Source: Anaerolineae bacterium (GTDB lineage: Bacteria > Chloroflexota > Anaerolineae > JAAYZQ01). Taken from it: a stretch of DNA of 32,988 nucleotides. The stretch lies in the NCBI GenBank assembly GCA_016926595.1, contig JAFGOG010000015.1, positions 1 to 32,988 on the forward strand, read 5' to 3'. The notes beneath the pieces are model-generated. The model did no database searches, was not told the DNA's origin, and saw only the letters and a list, made by a program, of their open reading frames with translations. The stretch's first letter is position 1; each line of letters opens with the position of its first letter. This document shows, piece by piece, positions 30,719 through 32,988 of this stretch. Both the position numbers and the translations under genes were made by a program.

Positions 30719-32988
30719 CTACTGGACGTCAAAGGCGTCCACGTCGTACGACGACAGGCCAAACAGGCTGCCGTCCACGAACAGGCCGGGGCCGAAGGTG
30801 CCGGCCGTCGTCGAGCCGATCGCCGTGGGATGGAAGACAAAGACGTCCTCGTTGGCCCCCGACACGCCGCTCACCGAGAAGGAGCCGAGGGTGCTGAGGT
30901 AGATGTCGGGGTAGGGCGTGATCGCCTGGTTCACCCAGATGCCGTCCACGTCCTCGTACGAGCTGGTCGACAGCCCCACGTCAGAGCCGTCAAAGTACCA
31001 GCTCCACGTGCCGGCGGTGGTCGAGCCCCACGACGTGGCGGTAAAGCGGATCAGATCCTCGTCCGCCCCCGAGATGCCGGAGACGCTAAAGGTGCTTCGG
31101 GTCGAGACCAGCAGCGTGCCGTCGGCGAGGAAGTAGAGCGCGTCGACGTCCTCGTAGGTGTTGCTCAGCCCCACGTCAGAGCCGTCGAACTTCCAGGTGA
31201 AGGCGCCGGCGGTGGTCGAGCCCAGCGATGTGGGGGTGAACTCGACGATGTCGGGATCGTACACCGTGCCGACGCCGGTCACCGAGGTCGAGGCGTCGAA
31301 CGACATCAGGATGTGGCCGTTGGGCAGCACGTCAAAGGCGTCGATGTCGGTGGTGATGCCCACGTCCGAGCCGTCAAACACCCAGGAGTAGACTCCCGTG
31401 CCTGTGTCCAGGGCCACAATGTCCTCGTCGTTGACGGTGCCCAGTGTCCCCAACGAGGCGTTGGCCGACAACGACAGCCAGATGACATCGCCCGACGGTA
31501 CTGGTGTGTTAGTGGCTGTTGGACCGGGGGTCGGAGTATTGGTCGGCGTGGCCGTGGGGACGATAGGTGTGGCCGTCGGGGTGGCGGTCGGCGGCGGGGC
31601 GCCGCCCTCCAGCCAGCTCAGCACGTTGCTCATGACCGAGGCGCGAGTGGCCGCAGTGCTGATCGCCTCAAAGCCAAAGGCGAAATAGACAACGCGGTAG
31701 GCGCCCTCCCAACGCAGCGCGCCCCAGGTGTAGGTAGTGCCGTCATAGTCGTACAGGCCGACAGCCCCCGTGCCCAGGCCGATTGCCGAAGGATAGTTCT
31801 GGTTGTTGGCGCCGTCGCCTCCAGAGATGGCGATGTTGACGCCGCTCAGGATGTCATAGCCGGTCAGGGTGGTGACGTTGGTGTCGTCGGCCACGTAGCT
31901 GGCGTGCAGATAGCTGCCGTAAAAGGCATCGGTGCGGATGTCATAGCCGATGTCCTGGCCGGTGATGAACAGCTTGCCGCCGCCGTTCAGATAGGTCGTC
32001 AGGTTCGACTCGTCGGTGCTGGTCAGGGTGGTCGAATAGTCGCTGCCGGTGAGCCAGATGACGATCTGGTGCGCTTGCAGCGTGGCCGCCGAAGGCGAGC
32101 CCTGGGTGTAGACTGTCCAGGTGTCATAGCTCCTGCCCAGGCTGTTCAGCGCGGCGGTGAAATAGGCCTGGTAGGTCGAGCCGGCGTCGTCGTCCACCAG
32201 CAGGATCGGCTGGACGGGCACCGGGGTGGGCGTCTTGGTGGGTGTGGGCGAAGGGCCAGGGGTCGGCGTCGGGGTAGAGCCGGCGCAGGCGTTGACGGCG
32301 GCCAGGACGTCGATCCGCCCATAGCCAAAGGCGTTGTTGGGGATGTTGCCCGGGCCTTCGTTGCCGCAGCCGGTGGCGTAGGCGATCTTGGCCGCGCTGT
32401 CCTTCATGAGCTGTTCGGTGGCCGCAAAGTTGCCGATGTACGACGGGCAGGCCGACCAGACAAGCGCCAGCGCGCCAGAGTAGTGGGGCGCGGCCATGGA
32501 GGTGCCGCTGTAGGTGGCATAGCTGGTGTCGCTGGTATTGACCGAGGAGCGGATGCTGTTGCCCGGGGCGCTGACGTCGGGCTTGATCTCACCGCTCGCA
32601 TTGGGGTCGACCGATGGACCCCACAGAGAAAAGCTGGCGATGCCGTCGGTGGAGGTGGTGGCGCCGACGCCGGTCACGTCCTTGTAGGTGGCCGGGGTGC
32701 CGACGCTGCCGCAAAAGGCCGAGCTGTAGCCGCAGTTGGAGGTGTTGCCGTTGGAAAAGACGGGATAGATGCCCGCGGCCAGCCAGGCGTCGGTCTTGGT
32801 GCGGTACCAGTTGTCATAGTCGCAGCCGCCCCACGAGTTGTTGACCACCTGGGGTCGCATGCTGGTGCTGCCTCCCGGGGCCAGCATCCAGTCGGCGCAG
32901 GCGTTGAGGTCGGCGTCGGAGCACGAGCTGGTAGTGCAGCCTTTGCAGGCGATCCACTTGGCGCCGGGGGCGACGCCGATCTGGTCGG
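30719..32988 (-). CDS. Secreted subtilisin-like (S8) protease, C-terminal part
   Basis: The frame is open at the right edge, so about 755 C-terminal residues are visible. The S8 domain shows VNNSWGG, VFSNGN (oxyanion-hole Asn) and GTSMAAPHYSG (catalytic Ser); the Asp and His of the triad lie partly or wholly beyond the window. A Cys-rich stretch near the left of the visible part (CKGCTTSSCSDADLNACA) may form disulfides. A PTPTPGPSPTPTKTPTPVPV linker leads to a Gly-rich domain starting ILLVDDDAG (about 210 residues). A second PTATPTATP linker precedes four repeats with FDGSDVG. This is a secreted Chloroflexota-type protease, and the first repeats may fold as a beta-propeller-like unit. Confidence 0.9.
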   Translation of the reverse strand, partial: DQIGVAPGAKWIACKGCTTSSCSDADLNACADWMLAPGGSTSMRPQVVNNSWGGCDYDNWYRTKTDAWLAAGIYPVFSNGNTSNCGYSSAFCGSVGTPATYKDVTGVGATTSTDGIASFSLWGPSVDPNASGEIKPDVSAPGNSIRSSVNTSDTSYATYSGTSMAAPHYSGALALVWSACPSYIGNFAATEQLMKDSAAKIAYATGCGNEGPGNIPNNAFGYGRIDVLAAVNACAGSTPTPTPGPSPTPTKTPTPVPVQPILLVDDDAGSTYQAYFTAALNSLGRSYDTWTVYTQGSPSAATLQAHQIVIWLTGSDYSTTLTSTDESNLTTYLNGGGKLFITGQDIGYDIRTDAFYGSYLHASYVADDTNVTTLTGYDILSGVNIAISGGDGANNQNYPSAIGLGTGAVGLYDYDGTTYTWGALRWEGAYRVVYFAFGFEAISTAATRASVMSNVLSWLEGGAPPPTATPTATPIVPTATPTNTPTPGPTATNTPVPSGDVIWLSLSANASLGTLGTVNDEDIVALDTGTGVYSWVFDGSDVGITTDIDAFDVLPNGHILMSFDASTSVTGVGTVYDPDIVEFTPTSLGSTTAGAFTWKFDGSDVGLSNTYEDVDALYFLADGTLLVSTRSTFSVSGISGADEDLIRFTATSWGSTTAGTWSWYFDGSDVGLSTSSYEDVDGIWVNQAITPYPDIYLSTLGSFSVSGVSGANEDVFVFHPTAIGSTTAGTFGPGLFVDGSLFGLSSYDVDAFDVQ
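30722..31480 (-). repeat. C-terminal ~65-residue repeats in the S8 protease
   Basis: Four units carry the theme 'SVSG-(I/V)-ADED ... STTAGTFTW-FDGSDVGL ... EDVDA'. On the DNA, a 21-bp segment beginning at 30971 recurs identically at 31166, exactly 195 bp away. A diverged copy lies about 189 bp further on. Recent duplication within the gene is likely. Confidence 0.8.

Noticed and set aside
1..32988. Mobile element, CRISPR or phage region
   Set aside because: I saw no transposase, integrase, phage gene, tRNA attachment site or regularly spaced repeat array with spacers. The 24-bp repeats at 17806-17853 are adjacent and regulatory in position.

Overview
The window looks like chromosomal DNA of a high-GC Chloroflexota bacterium (Anaerolineae/Caldilineae-like). 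This rests on Pro/Thr-rich 'PTPTPT' linkers in secreted proteins, FLPL/FLPM-type motifs near the ends of secreted proteins, an archaeal/eukaryotic-style ProRS, and two-component genes with GAF/PAS-rich soluble kinases. No taxonomic marker gene is present, so this is inference. I see no rRNA, tRNA, CRISPR array or transposase.

Region 1 (1-1435, minus strand): a class II fructose-bisphosphate aldolase running off the left edge, preceded by a small c-type cytochrome lipoprotein with its own promoter. A perfect 26-bp GC palindrome separates these from the next operon.

Region 2 (1485-17869, minus strand) is the most unusual part. It reads as one long unidirectional cluster, in transcription order: a 1931-residue secreted multi-domain protein; three tandem multicopper-oxidase-like (cupredoxin) proteins; a membrane-anchored small protein; a DUF4418 membrane protein; two paralogous FtsX/MacB permeases; their ABC ATPase; and a receiver-only response regulator. 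The copper-ligand motifs are divided among the three cupredoxin proteins. One carries HxH and HCH motifs, one carries two other His clusters, and the third has none but is fused to Ig-like repeats. Immediately upstream is an array of CTGGTCA/TGACCAG sites with exact 24-bp spacing, then a LuxR-type response regulator. I propose an exported, surface-displayed metal-oxidising or metal-handling system under two-component control. Substrate and function are not established.

Region 3 (17847-26160, minus strand): the LuxR-type regulator, a 1023-residue GAF/PAS histidine kinase, a GH31 glycosidase overlapping the kinase by 4 bp, a three-domain AHSA1-PDZ-DinB protein and a small two-TM protein. The last is driven by a near-consensus promoter divergent from region 4.

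Region 4 (26200-30713, plus strand): a UbiA-family prenyltransferase behind a perfect TTGACA-N17-TATAAT promoter. After it comes a second promoter with a structured leader RNA ending in a strong intrinsic terminator. Then come a metallophosphoesterase, a ParB-like/DUF4032-like protein and prolyl-tRNA synthetase, closed by a bidirectional terminator.

Region 5 (30719-32988, minus strand): the C-terminal part of a secreted subtilisin-like protease with PT-rich linkers and C-terminal repeats. No gene-free stretch exceeds 300 bp. The longest is 27367-27625, which holds the promoter and leader RNA.
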